From the NCBI GenBank assembly GCA_014656015.1, contig BNBP01000008.1, positions 74,791 to 138,790 of the forward strand: a stretch of DNA of 64,000 bases, in the 5' to 3' direction. Each line of letters starts with the position of its first letter. Within the stretch, counting starts at the first letter, position 1. This document shows positions 38,103 through 46,138 of this stretch, piece by piece. The notes under the pieces were generated by a model that worked only from the letters and a program-made list of their open reading frames with translations, had not been told where the DNA came from and ran no database searches. Origin of the DNA: Streptomyces griseoaurantiacus. Lineage in GTDB: Bacteria; Actinomycetota; Actinomycetes; Streptomycetales; Streptomycetaceae. A program made the translations under genes and the position numbers.

Positions 38103-39332
38103 CTACAGCGCCACGCCCAGCAGCGCGTCGACCGTGCGCGAGACGACCCCCGGCGCGGACCCGTCCGTGCCGCCGGCCTCCTCCTGACGGGTCACCCAAC
38201 GGTCGACCGCCGCCAGCGCCTCCGGCGCGTTCAGGTCGTCCGCGAGCGCCGCCCGCACCGCCTCGACCATGTCCTCCGCGGCCGGTCCGTCCGGCCGCGA
38301 GACCGCCGCGCGCCACCGCTCCAGCCGCGCGACCGCGTCCCGCAGCACCTGGTCCGTCCACTCCCAGTCGGAGCGGTAGTGGTGGGCGTGCAGCGCGAGC
38401 CGGATCGCGGCGGGGTCCACGCCGTCCCGGCGCAGCCGCGAGACGAAGACCAGGTTGCCCTTGGACTTGGACATCTTCTCGCCGTCGAGCGCCACCATGC
38501 CGGCGTGCACGTACGCCTTGGCCATGGGGAACTCACCGGTGAGCACCTGGGCGTGCGAGGCGCCCATCTCGTGGTGGGGGAAGGCGAGGTCGGAGCCGCC
38601 GCCCTGCACGTCGAAGCCCATCCCGAGGTGGTCGAGGGCGATGGCCACGCACTCGATGTGCCAGCCGGGCCTGCCGCGCCCGAGCGAGCCGCCGTCCCAG
38701 CTCGGCTCGCCCTCCCGGGCCGCCATCCAGAGCATGGGGTCGAGGGGGTTCTTCTTGCCGGGGCGGTCGGGGTCGCCGCCCCGCTCGGCGGAGAGCAGCC
38801 GCATCGCCGCGGCGTCCAGGTGGGACACCTCGCCGAAGTGCGGGTCGGACTCGACGGAGAAGTAGACGTCCCCCTCGAGGTCGTAGGCGGCGCCCAGTTC
38901 CCGCAGCCGCTCCACGAGCGGGACGATCCCGGGTATCGCCTCGACCGCGCCGATGTAGTGCCGCGGCGGCAGCATCCGCAGCGCGGTCATGTCCTCGCGG
39001 AAGAGCTTGGTCTCCTGCTCGGCGAGCGCGGTCCAGTCGAGGCCGTCGCGCTCGGCGCGCTCCAGCAGGGGATCGTCGACGTCCGTCACGTTCTGGACGT
39101 AGTGAACCTGGCGCTTGGTGTCGAGCCACACACGCTGTACGAGGTCGAACGCGTTGTAGGTCGCCGCGTGCCCCATGTGGGTGGCGTCGTACGGCGTGAT
39201 GCCGCAGACGTAGAGACGGGCGACGGGACCGGGCTGGAGGGTGACCGGAGCGCCGGTGGCGGTGTCGTGGATCCTCAGGTCGCGGCCCTGACCAGGCAGG
39301 GCGGGGACCTCGGAAGCGGGCCAGGCATGCAT
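38103..39332 (-). CDS. mshC: Mycothiol ligase MshC
   Basis: MshC joins L-cysteine to glucosaminyl-inositol with ATP, the third-stage reaction of mycothiol synthesis. Mycothiol is the main thiol of actinobacteria. The 409-residue protein is cysteinyl-tRNA-synthetase-like but shorter. The zinc site is Cys43, Cys228 and His253. The HIGH-type motif is THMGHA (51-56) and KMSKSKGN is at 286-293. [20 protein letters not shown] and [20 protein letters not shown] are characteristic of MshC rather than CysS. The ATG has no strong ribosome-binding site. It is separated from the upstream gene by a 26-bp hairpin. Confidence 0.95.
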   Translation of the reverse strand: MHAWPASEVPALPGQGRDLRIHDTATGAPVTLQPGPVARLYVCGITPYDATHMGHAATYNAFDLVQRVWLDTKRQVHYVQNVTDVDDPLLERAERDGLDWTALAEQETKLFREDMTALRMLPPRHYIGAVEAIPGIVPLVERLRELGAAYDLEGDVYFSVESDPHFGEVSHLDAAAMRLLSAERGGDPDRPGKKNPLDPMLWMAAREGEPSWDGGSLGRGRPGWHIECVAIALDHLGMGFDVQGGGSDLAFPHHEMGASHAQVLTGEFPMAKAYVHAGMVALDGEKMSKSKGNLVFVSRLRRDGVDPAAIRLALHAHHYRSDWEWTDQVLRDAVARLERWRAAVSRPDGPAAEDMVEAVRAALADDLNAPEALAAVDRWVTRQEEAGGTDGSAPGVVSRTVDALLGVAL

Positions 39333-39445
39333 GTCATGAGCCTAACCGGATGGATGTTCCCTGCACGAACCGGATCGGGCACACGGACGGTGAGATGGCC
39401 GGGAAGCCGTTCTTGCGCGGGACGCCCCGATGTGCCTGGTCCCCG

Positions 39446-39508
39446 GCACGGCGGTGGTCCCGTCGGCGCGGTCTTTCCTCGCCCGCGCCGACGGGACCAC
39501 CGCCGTGC
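39446..39508 (-). terminator. Very strong hairpin terminator
   Basis: Perfect 26-bp arms (39446-39471 and 39483-39508) with an 11-nt loop lie 15 bases past the stop of the kinase-fold gene. It should fully separate the upstream trio from mshC. Confidence 0.9.
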
Positions 39509-39522
39509 TCACGCCCGGGTCG

Positions 39523-40401
39523 TCACACCGGTGGCCACGGGATCGCCGGCCACTCCCCGCTCGGCTCCGGGTGCCGTCCCGAGGCCAGGAGGTCCTCGAC
39601 CCGGGCGCGGGTGGCCCCGACCTCCGCCGGCGTGAGCAGCTCGCCCAGGCGCAGCGCCAGCGGCCCGCCCTCCGCCAGGGCCTCCCGCAGGCCCCGCAGC
39701 ACGTCCAGGGCCTCCCCGGGCAGGCTCTCGCCGGCCCAGCCCCACAGGAGGGTGCGCAGCTTGTTCTCGGCGTTGAAGGTGACCCCGTGGTCGATGCCGT
39801 AGAGGCGCTCCCCCTCGGTGGGCAGCAGGTGGCCGCCCTTGCGGTCGGCGTTGTTGATCACGGCGTCGAGGACGGCGAGCCGCCGCAGGCGCATGTCGTC
39901 GGCGTGCACGAGGAGGGCGGTGCGGCCCTCCTCGACCTCCGCGAGACCGATCGCCTTCCAGCCGGGCTCCGGCTCCTCCGCGTCCACGAGGGCGAGCAGC
40001 TCGGACTCCGGCAGGACCTCGATCCAGAGCTGGCACATGCCCCGGCCGTACGGCCCCTCGCGCAGCACGGTGGGCGGCACGAGGGCCCAGCCGGTCGCCT
40101 CGGAGACCTCGTAGGCGGCGACCTCGCGCTCGGCCAGGGTGCCGTCGGGGAAGTCCCACAGCGGGCGCTCCCCCGCGACGGGCTTGTAGACGCAGGCGGC
40201 CTCCCGTCCGTCGAGGGCGACCGTGCAGTAGAGCGCGGCGTTGGAGGCCTCGCGGATGCGGCCGCGCACGGTCAGTTCGCCCTCGGTGAGCAGCCGTACG
40301 GCCTCGGCGGCCGGCAGGGGGTCCGCCGCCGGGGCGGCGCCGCCGGCCGCGGGGGTGCCCGCGGCCGTCGTGCCGAGGCCGGCCTCGTCGCTGGTGGTCA
40401 C
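39523..40401 (-). CDS. SCO1664-family protein with a kinase-like fold
   Basis: The 292-residue protein belongs to the conserved actinobacterial SCO1664 family. Motifs resemble the catalytic part of phosphatidylinositol-kinase or HipA-like folds: a Lys in ACVYKPVAGERPLWDFPDGTLAEREVAAYEVS, VLDAVINNADRKGGHLL and YGIDHGVTFN. The role is not established. The GTG start lies 4 bases after the stop of the DUF3090 gene. An ATG 15 codons earlier would overlap that gene by 41 bases and has GGAAGGAC very close. The three genes in this block keep the same order in mycobacteria next to mshC, so they may act in one pathway. Confidence 0.8.
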   Translation of the reverse strand: MTTSDEAGLGTTAAGTPAAGGAAPAADPLPAAEAVRLLTEGELTVRGRIREASNAALYCTVALDGREAACVYKPVAGERPLWDFPDGTLAEREVAAYEVSEATGWALVPPTVLREGPYGRGMCQLWIEVLPESELLALVDAEEPEPGWKAIGLAEVEEGRTALLVHADDMRLRRLAVLDAVINNADRKGGHLLPTEGERLYGIDHGVTFNAENKLRTLLWGWAGESLPGEALDVLRGLREALAEGGPLALRLGELLTPAEVGATRARVEDLLASGRHPEPSGEWPAIPWPPV

Positions 40402-40405
40402 CTCG

Positions 40406-40996
40406 TCACGCTCCGCGGCGGTATCCGTTCTGGCGCGGACATACATGTCCTTCCGGGTCGAGCGGGAGGCTGCACAGCGGGCACGGCGGCCGACCGGCGT
40501 TGACGACCTCCAGGGCCCGCTTGGCGAACGCCCGTGCCTGCGCCCCGGTGAGCCGGACGCGGAGCATCGGCGGGCCGTTCTCCTCGTCCTGTAGCAGCCG
40601 CTCCTCGGCCTCCGCCAGGTCCTCCTCGGACTCGGCGTCCAGTTCGACCAGCGCCTGGGCCTCGACGATCATCCGTTCCTCGTCGCCGTCCCAGGCGAGG
40701 GCCATGGTGCCGACCCGGAACTCCTCCTCCACCGGCGTCTCGAGCGGCTCGGTGTCGGTGACCTCGGAGGGGGTCACGGCGGGCACCGCGGCGTTCCCGC
40801 CGCTGCGCCGCACGACCTCGTCGAGGAGTTCGTCCATGCGTTCGGCGAGCGCGGCGACCTGGGTCTTCTCCAGTGCCACACTGGTCACCCGGGTCCCGGC
40901 GATGGCCTGCAGGAAGAAGGTACGGCGCCCGGGCAGTCCGACCGTGCCGGCCACGAAACGGTCCGGTGGGTCGTAGAGGAACACCTGACGGGACAC
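40406..40996 (-). CDS. DUF3090 family protein
   Basis: The 196-residue protein is a conserved actinobacterial family. It starts MSRQVFLYDPPDRFVAGTVGLPGRRTFFLQA and ends with a zinc-knuckle-like CPLCSLPLDPEGHVCPRQNG. The middle part is acidic. Its GTG start is preceded by GGAGACAGGAC, and the next gene starts 4 bases after its stop, so the two are translationally linked. Function is not known. The knuckle and the SCO1664 kinase-fold neighbour suggest a shared complex, which is inference. Confidence 0.85.
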   Translation of the reverse strand: MSRQVFLYDPPDRFVAGTVGLPGRRTFFLQAIAGTRVTSVALEKTQVAALAERMDELLDEVVRRSGGNAAVPAVTPSEVTDTEPLETPVEEEFRVGTMALAWDGDEERMIVEAQALVELDAESEEDLAEAEERLLQDEENGPPMLRVRLTGAQARAFAKRALEVVNAGRPPCPLCSLPLDPEGHVCPRQNGYRRGA

Positions 40997-41062
40997 GTCC
41001 TGTCTCCATTGCTTGACAACTACTGCGCTGTTTCGACCGCTTCACCCTACTGCGGCCGACGA

Positions 41063-41779
41063 TCACGGTGCGCCAGCACCGCCCCCGACCGTGGCGTGAC
41101 CGTCGTCCCCGCCCGCTCCGGGACCGCTGCCCTCCGAGGGCGCCCGCTCCGGCGGCGCCAGGGAGGAGAGGTCCCCGGTGTCGCCGAGCCGCACGAGAAA
41201 GGGCCTCAACCGGGTGTAACGGATCGCGGTGATGGAACAAGGTTCAACAGAGATCCGCTGGAAGAGGTCGAGATGAAGTCCGAGCGCGTCGGCGACGAGC
41301 GACTTGATGATGTCGCCGTGCGAGCACATCAGGTAGACGGCGTCGGCGCCGTGGTCGCGCTCCACGCGGGCGTTCCACTCGCGCACGGCCTCCGCGGCGC
41401 GGGTCGCCATGGCCCGCATGGACTCGCCGCCGGGGAACGCGGCCGCGGAGGGGTGCGCCTGCACGACCTCCATCAGCGGTTCGTCCGCCAGTTCGGCGAG
41501 TTTGCGGCCGGACCAGTCGCCGTAGTGGCATTCGCCGATCCGGTCGTCGCTGTGCGCCTCGAGGCCGCGGGCCTCGAGCAGGGGCCGCATGGTCTCCTGG
41601 CAGCGTTGGAGGGGGCTGGTGACGATCTCGGCGATCGGAATGCCCTCCAGCCGGCCGGGCAGGGCGGCCGCCTGGGCGGTGCCGCGCTCGTCGAGGGCGA
41701 CGCCGGGGGTCCACCCGGCGAGCAGTCCCGAGGTGTTGGCGGTGGAGCGTCCGTGCCGTACGAGGATCAACGTGGGCAT
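41063..41779 (-). CDS. Histidine phosphatase (phosphoglycerate-mutase-like)
   Basis: The 238-residue protein is of the histidine phosphatase superfamily. It has LILVRHGRSTAN with the catalytic His at residue 8 and the supporting LDERGTAQAAALPGRL and TSPLQRCQETM. The distal active-site His is in MCSHGDIIKSLVADAL, and the acid/base Glu region is ECHYGDWSGRKL. The C-terminal 25 residues are Gly-rich. A subfamily of these (MSMEG4193-type) sits beside DUF3090 and SCO1664 genes and is probably in the same pathway. The substrate is not known. It is divergent from corA. Confidence 0.88.
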   Translation of the reverse strand: MPTLILVRHGRSTANTSGLLAGWTPGVALDERGTAQAAALPGRLEGIPIAEIVTSPLQRCQETMRPLLEARGLEAHSDDRIGECHYGDWSGRKLAELADEPLMEVVQAHPSAAAFPGGESMRAMATRAAEAVREWNARVERDHGADAVYLMCSHGDIIKSLVADALGLHLDLFQRISVEPCSITAIRYTRLRPFLVRLGDTGDLSSLAPPERAPSEGSGPGAGGDDGHATVGGGAGAP

Positions 41780-41901
41780 GGCGTCCAGCCTAGGTCCTGT
41801 CGCGCCGGCCCCGTTCGCCCCGTCGGGCCCGGCCGCCCCGTCCGCCCTCGCCCGCTTCCGCCGCGGTTCCGTGTCCGTTCCGAGAGGGGAGTACGACTTC
41901 C

Positions 41902-42897
41902 GTGATCGTCGACTGTGCCATCTACCGTGACGGGCGCCGTTCCGAGGGGCCCGAGGACCTCTCGGACGCACTCGCGAACGCACGGGCCGCGGGCGGTTTC
42001 GTGTGGATCGGGCTGCACGAGCCGTCGGAACGGGAGTTCGGGAAGGTCACCGAGGAGTTCGGACTGCATCCGCTGGCCGTGGAGGACGCGCTCAAGGCGC
42101 ATCAGCGGCCGAAGCTGGAGGTGTACGACGATTCGCTCTTCATGGTGCTCAAACCGGTCGTCTACGAGCCGGAGAGCGACGCCGTCTCCACCGGCGAGGT
42201 GATGATCTTCCTCGGCGACGGGTTCGTGGTGACGGTCCGGCACGGTGAGGGCGCGCCCCTCGGTGTCGTCCGCAAGCGCCTGGAGCAGCAGCCGGAGATG
42301 CTCGGCAAGGGGCCGACGGCGGTCCTGTACGCCCTGGCGGACGCCTCCGTCGACCACTACCTGGACGTGGCCACGGAGTTGGGGACCGACCTGGAGGAAC
42401 TGGAGGCGGAGGTCTTCTCGCCCGAGGGCGGGGGCTCGCGCAACACGGCCTCGCGGATCTACACCTTCAAGCGGCAGATCCTGGAGTTCCGCCGGGCGAC
42501 CAACCCGCTGGCGCTGCCGCTGACCCGGCTGGCGAACACCGGTTCGTTCGGCAGCGTGCTGCCGTACGTGGACGACTCCGCGCGCCCCTTCTTCCGTGAC
42601 GTCAGCGACCACCTCACCCGCGTGAACGAGTCGGTGGAGGGCCTGGACCGGCTGGTCTCCGACATCCTCTCGGCGCATCTGGCGCAGATGAGCGTCCGGC
42701 AGAACGACGACATGCGGAAGATCTCCGCCTGGGCCGCGATGGCCGCGGTCCCCACGATGATCGCGGGGATCTACGGCATGAACTTCGACCACATGCCGGA
42801 GCTGCACTGGCTCTGGTCCTACCCGGTGGTGATCGCCGTGATGGTGGTCCTGGAGGTACTGCTGTACCGGCAGTTCAAGCGACGGGGATGGTTGTAG
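41902..42897 (+). CDS. corA: CorA-type magnesium/cobalt transporter
   Basis: The 331-residue protein has a large soluble N-terminal domain, a long helix with acidic residues and two C-terminal membrane spans. The pore signature YGMNFDHMPE (GMN at residues 292-294) lies between them. The funnel-forming pentamer imports Mg2+ and can pass Co2+ or Ni2+. The GTG start is preceded by GAGAGGGGAG. Its 3' end overlaps the convergent ferritin-like gene by 23 bases, so read-through transcripts of the two would be antisense to each other. Confidence 0.93.
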   Translation: MIVDCAIYRDGRRSEGPEDLSDALANARAAGGFVWIGLHEPSEREFGKVTEEFGLHPLAVEDALKAHQRPKLEVYDDSLFMVLKPVVYEPESDAVSTGEVMIFLGDGFVVTVRHGEGAPLGVVRKRLEQQPEMLGKGPTAVLYALADASVDHYLDVATELGTDLEELEAEVFSPEGGGSRNTASRIYTFKRQILEFRRATNPLALPLTRLANTGSFGSVLPYVDDSARPFFRDVSDHLTRVNESVEGLDRLVSDILSAHLAQMSVRQNDDMRKISAWAAMAAVPTMIAGIYGMNFDHMPELHWLWSYPVVIAVMVVLEVLLYRQFKRRGWL

Positions 42898-43657
42898 GCC
42901 CGCCGAGGGCGTTACGGCGTTCGGGCGTCCGCAGGGCGACCATCCGCCGCCGTCCGATCAGCAGTTCGTACGCGTACGCCGTGTGGATGCCGGCGGCCAG
43001 CACCGCCCCCTTGGCCCGGGACCAGCCGAGGATGCGGCCCATGTGGCGCATGACGGCGAGGCTGACGTCCCGGTGGACCCGGATCTCCGCGCGGGCGCAC
43101 TCGTGGAGCGTGCGCAGGATCGCGCGCTCGTGACCGGCGCGGGAGAGCCTCAGCAGTTCCTCGTGGCAGTAGGCGAGGTGGTTGTCCTCGTCCTCGGAGA
43201 TCATCCGTACCGCCCGGCCGAGGTCGGGGTGGTCGGCGAAGTGCCGGAGCAGCAGTCGCATCTGCTCGGAGGCGCGCTGTTCGGTGACGCGGCTGTGGGC
43301 GAGGTAGGTGATGATGTCCCGCACCGTGAGCGGTCGCCCGGTCTTCAGTCTTTCGTGGGACAGGCCGATGCCGCGCCGTTCCAGGAGCATGGTGTAGTCC
43401 GTCTCGGCGGGGACCTCGACGGCGGCGAGCCCGCGTTTCCCGAGCAGGGCGTGGAAGATGCGCCCGTGCTTGTCCTCGTCGGCGCCGTGCCGGGCGATCT
43501 TCGGGGCGAGTTCCCGCTCCCCCGGTGGGACGAGCGCGGCGATGCGGGCGTTCTCCCAGCCGCCCTGGGCCTCGCCGCCCGCCGCGATCGAGCAGAGCAG
43601 CCGGAACGACTCGTCGTTGTCGACGATCTCCCGGAAGAGACTCTTGGTCGAAAGCAC
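42875..43657 (-). CDS. Ferritin-like helical-bundle protein
   Basis: The 260-residue protein is mostly helical and carries paired metal-ligand motifs of the ferritin-like superfamily: GADEDKHGRIFHALLG and ISEDEDNHLAYCHEELL, with further His/Glu near ECARAEIRVHRD. Such proteins bind two irons and can act as oxidases, oxygenases or iron stores. I cannot say which applies. The GTG start has AGAGAGGTAGGG upstream. An ATG 22 codons earlier is less likely. It converges on corA and overlaps it by 23 bases. Conserved Glu/His spacing suggests it is functional. Confidence 0.75.
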   Translation of the reverse strand: MLSTKSLFREIVDNDESFRLLCSIAAGGEAQGGWENARIAALVPPGERELAPKIARHGADEDKHGRIFHALLGKRGLAAVEVPAETDYTMLLERRGIGLSHERLKTGRPLTVRDIITYLAHSRVTEQRASEQMRLLLRHFADHPDLGRAVRMISEDEDNHLAYCHEELLRLSRAGHERAILRTLHECARAEIRVHRDVSLAVMRHMGRILGWSRAKGAVLAAGIHTAYAYELLIGRRRMVALRTPERRNALGGPTTIPVA

Positions 43658-43814
43658 GTCTGCCCTACCTCTCTGCGGAATCTGCCGGAACCGAGTCAAA
43701 GCGGGCGCATACGGTCCCGGCAACCCGACGTGTCGGTCGACTCCGTCGAACGGAGGAGGGGGCGGGGGCCATCGCGCGTAACCGGCGGGAGGCGGGCGCG
43801 TTGTTCTCCCTGAC

Positions 43815-43854
43815 GGCCGTGGCGGGGAAGATCCCCCGAGCCCCCACCACGGCC
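43815..43854 (-). terminator. Candidate terminator after the LLM oxidoreductase
   Basis: GGCCGTGG (43815-43822) pairs with CCACGGCC (43847-43854), with further G-C pairing inside. A second small hairpin (43877-43892) lies closer to the stop codon. Either could end the leftward transcript. Confidence 0.5.
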
Positions 43855-43917
43855 GCGAGACGTTCGGCGGGGCGCCGGGGGGACTTCCCCCCCTCGCCTC
43901 CGCTTCCCCTAGCGCTC

Positions 43918-44973
43918 CTACGCGAGTCCCGCGCGCTCCAGCGCCTCCGTGCCGGCGCGGAGGGCGGCCAGGCGTTCCTCGAGGGTGAAGCCGGCCGGGG
44001 CCAGGGTGAGGGTGGTGACGCCGACGGCCGCGTACTCCTTCATGCGGTCGGCGATGCGGTCGACGGAGCCGAGCAGGGTGGTGCGGTCGATGAGCTCGTG
44101 CGGCACGGCGGCCGCGGCCCCCTGCTTGTCACCGGACAGGTACTTGTCCTGGATCTCGGCGGCCTGCTCCTCGTAGCCCATGCGGCCGGCCAGCCGGTTG
44201 TAGAAGTTCTGCTTGCGGCTGCCCATCCCGCCGACGTACAGCGCGGTGTAGGGGCGGAAGGTGTCGGCGAGCGCGGTGACGTCCTTGTCCTCGCCGAGCG
44301 CCAGCGGCACGGTCGGGCACACGTCGAAGCCGTCCAGGGTCTTGCCCGCCTTCTCCCGGCCGGCCCGCAGGTGCCGGATCGCGGTGTCCTCCAGGTGCTC
44401 GGCGGAGGGGAAGATCAGCAGGGCGCCGTCGGCGATCTCGCCGGTCTGCTCCAGGTTCCTGGGGCCGATGGCGGCGATGTAGAGCGGGATGTGGGTGCGC
44501 TCCGGGTGCACGGTGAGCTTGATCGGCTTGCCGGGGCCGTCCGGGAGCGGCAGCGTCCAGTGCTCCCCCTCGAACGTGAGGCGCTCGCGGGTCATGGCCC
44601 TGCGGACGATCTCGACGTACTCGCGGGTCCGGGCCAGCGGCTTGTCGAACCTGACCCCGTACCAGCCCTCGGAGACCTGCGGTCCCGAGACGCCGAGGCC
44701 GAGCCGGAAGCGGCCGCCGGAGAGGGAGTCGAGGGTCGCGGCGGTCATCGCCGTCATCGCCGGCTGGCGGGCCGGGATCTGGAAGATCGCCGAGCCGACG
44801 TCGATGCGTTCGGTCTGGGCGGCGACCCAGGTGAGCACGGTGGCCGCGTCGGAGCCGTACGCCTCGGCGGCCCAGCAGACCGCGTAGCCGAGCCGGTCGG
44901 CCTCCTGGGCGACGGCGAGGTTGTCCGCGTCCATTCCGGCGCCCCAGTAACCGAGGTTGATGCCGAGCCGCAT
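43918..44973 (-). CDS. LLM-class F420-dependent oxidoreductase
   Basis: The 351-residue protein has the luciferase-like TIM barrel of F420-dependent enzymes: MRLGINLGYWGAG, EADRLGYAVCWAAEAYGSDA, RIDVGSAIFQIPARQPAMTAMTA, GRFRLGLGVSGPQV and IPLYIAAIGPRNLE. It probably moves hydride to or from cofactor F420 on an unknown substrate. The ATG has AAGGGGAA upstream. A perfect 14-base palindrome lies 10 bases upstream of the ATG, so a TetR-type repressor may control it. It is divergent from an aldo/keto reductase gene. Confidence 0.9.
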   Translation of the reverse strand: MRLGINLGYWGAGMDADNLAVAQEADRLGYAVCWAAEAYGSDAATVLTWVAAQTERIDVGSAIFQIPARQPAMTAMTAATLDSLSGGRFRLGLGVSGPQVSEGWYGVRFDKPLARTREYVEIVRRAMTRERLTFEGEHWTLPLPDGPGKPIKLTVHPERTHIPLYIAAIGPRNLEQTGEIADGALLIFPSAEHLEDTAIRHLRAGREKAGKTLDGFDVCPTVPLALGEDKDVTALADTFRPYTALYVGGMGSRKQNFYNRLAGRMGYEEQAAEIQDKYLSGDKQGAAAAVPHELIDRTTLLGSVDRIADRMKEYAAVGVTTLTLAPAGFTLEERLAALRAGTEALERAGLA

Positions 44974-44983
44974 ACGGTTCCCC

Positions 44984-44997
44984 TTACTGATCAGTAA
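44984..44997. promoter_or_regulatory. Perfect palindrome, candidate repressor operator
   Basis: TTACTGATCAGTAA is a perfect 14-base palindrome, AT-rich for this genome, beside the LLM gene's ribosome-binding site and within the divergent gap. The form resembles TetR-family operators. No TetR gene is nearby. Confidence 0.55.
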
Positions 44998-45154
44998 CGT
45001 CCCTTGCGGGAACAGTAGCGCGCGACCGTCCCCCGCGGCAGCCGCTCGCCTCACGGACCGCCCGTGCGCCGCGGCGGCGGGGGCCCTGTTTCCGGAGTTT
45101 CCGGTTGTCCACAGGCCCCCCACGTGCGGGCCCCGGCCAGTAATGTCGGCGTTC

Positions 45155-46138
45155 ATGGAGCAGAGGCATCTCGGCCGCACCGGCCTGCGCGTGTCCCGCA
45201 TCGGGCTGGGCACCCTGACATGGGGCCGCGGCACCGACGAGCACGACGCGGCGGACCTGTTGAAGGTGTTCTGGGAGGCGGGCGGCACCCTCGTGGACAC
45301 CGCCGACGTCTATGGCGACGGCGAGGCCGAATACCTGCTCGGCCGGCTCACGGAGGGGCTGGTTCCCCGGCGTGACCTGGTCATCTCCACGAAGGCCGGC
45401 AGCGTCCCCGACCCCGAGCGGCGGTCCGACGGCTCCCGCGGCCATCTCCTGGCCGCCCTGGACGCCTCGCTCGGCCGGCTGGGCACGGACTACGTCGACG
45501 TGTGGCACGTGCACGCCTTCGATCCCCACACCCCCTTGGAGGAGACGCTCGGGGCACTGGACCTGGCGGTCAGCAGCGGGCGGGCGCGGTACGCGGGCGT
45601 GTCCGATTTCTGCGGCTGGCAACTGGCCAAGGCCGCGACCTGGCAGCTCGCCGCACCGGGCCCGCGGACCCGGATCGGCAGTACGCAGATGGAGTACTCG
45701 CTCCTCCAGCGCGGGGTGGAGCGGGAGGTGCTGCCGGCCGCGCTGGACCTCGGGGTCGGGCTGCTGCCCTCCTCGCCGCTGGGCCGGGGCGTCCTGACCG
45801 GCAAGTACCGGGACGGCAACCCGCCCGGCTCGCGGGGCGCCTCCGAGCGCATGGCCCCGTTCGTCGCGCCCTACCTGGACGAGGCGGCGAGACGCATCGT
45901 CGACGCGGTGCAGACGGCGGCGGACGGCCTGTCGGCCACGCCGCTCCAGGTGGCCCTCGCCTGGGTCAGGGACCGCCCCGGAGTGGTCGCGCCGATCGTC
46001 GGCGCGCGCACGGCGCAGCAGCTCACGGCGGCGTTGTCAGTGGAGACGCTTAGTCTTCCGGACGAGATCTGCCGGGCGCTGGACGACGTGTCGGCCCCGG
46101 TGCACCGTTATCCCGATCACGACTGGAGCACGCTGTGA
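45155..46138 (+). CDS. Aldo/keto reductase
   Basis: The 327-residue protein reduces carbonyls or oxidises alcohols with NADP(H). The catalytic tetrad is visible: Asp and Tyr in DTADVYGDGEAE, Lys in VISTKAG and His in WHVHAFDP. The NADP-binding region is around SPLGRGVLTGKY and PIVGARTAQQL. An ATG four codons upstream could be used instead. Neither has a clear ribosome-binding site. Its stop overlaps the GTG of the RecD2-like gene by 4 bases, so the two are cotranscribed and probably coupled. Confidence 0.92.
   Translation: MEQRHLGRTGLRVSRIGLGTLTWGRGTDEHDAADLLKVFWEAGGTLVDTADVYGDGEAEYLLGRLTEGLVPRRDLVISTKAGSVPDPERRSDGSRGHLLAALDASLGRLGTDYVDVWHVHAFDPHTPLEETLGALDLAVSSGRARYAGVSDFCGWQLAKAATWQLAAPGPRTRIGSTQMEYSLLQRGVEREVLPAALDLGVGLLPSSPLGRGVLTGKYRDGNPPGSRGASERMAPFVAPYLDEAARRIVDAVQTAADGLSATPLQVALAWVRDRPGVVAPIVGARTAQQLTAALSVETLSLPDEICRALDDVSAPVHRYPDHDWSTL

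Noticed and set aside
40402..40446. Earlier ATG start for the SCO1664-family gene
   Set aside because: It would overlap the DUF3090 gene by 41 bases and its GGAAGGAC is too close to the ATG. A GTG just after the DUF3090 stop fits better, though proof would need N-terminal data.
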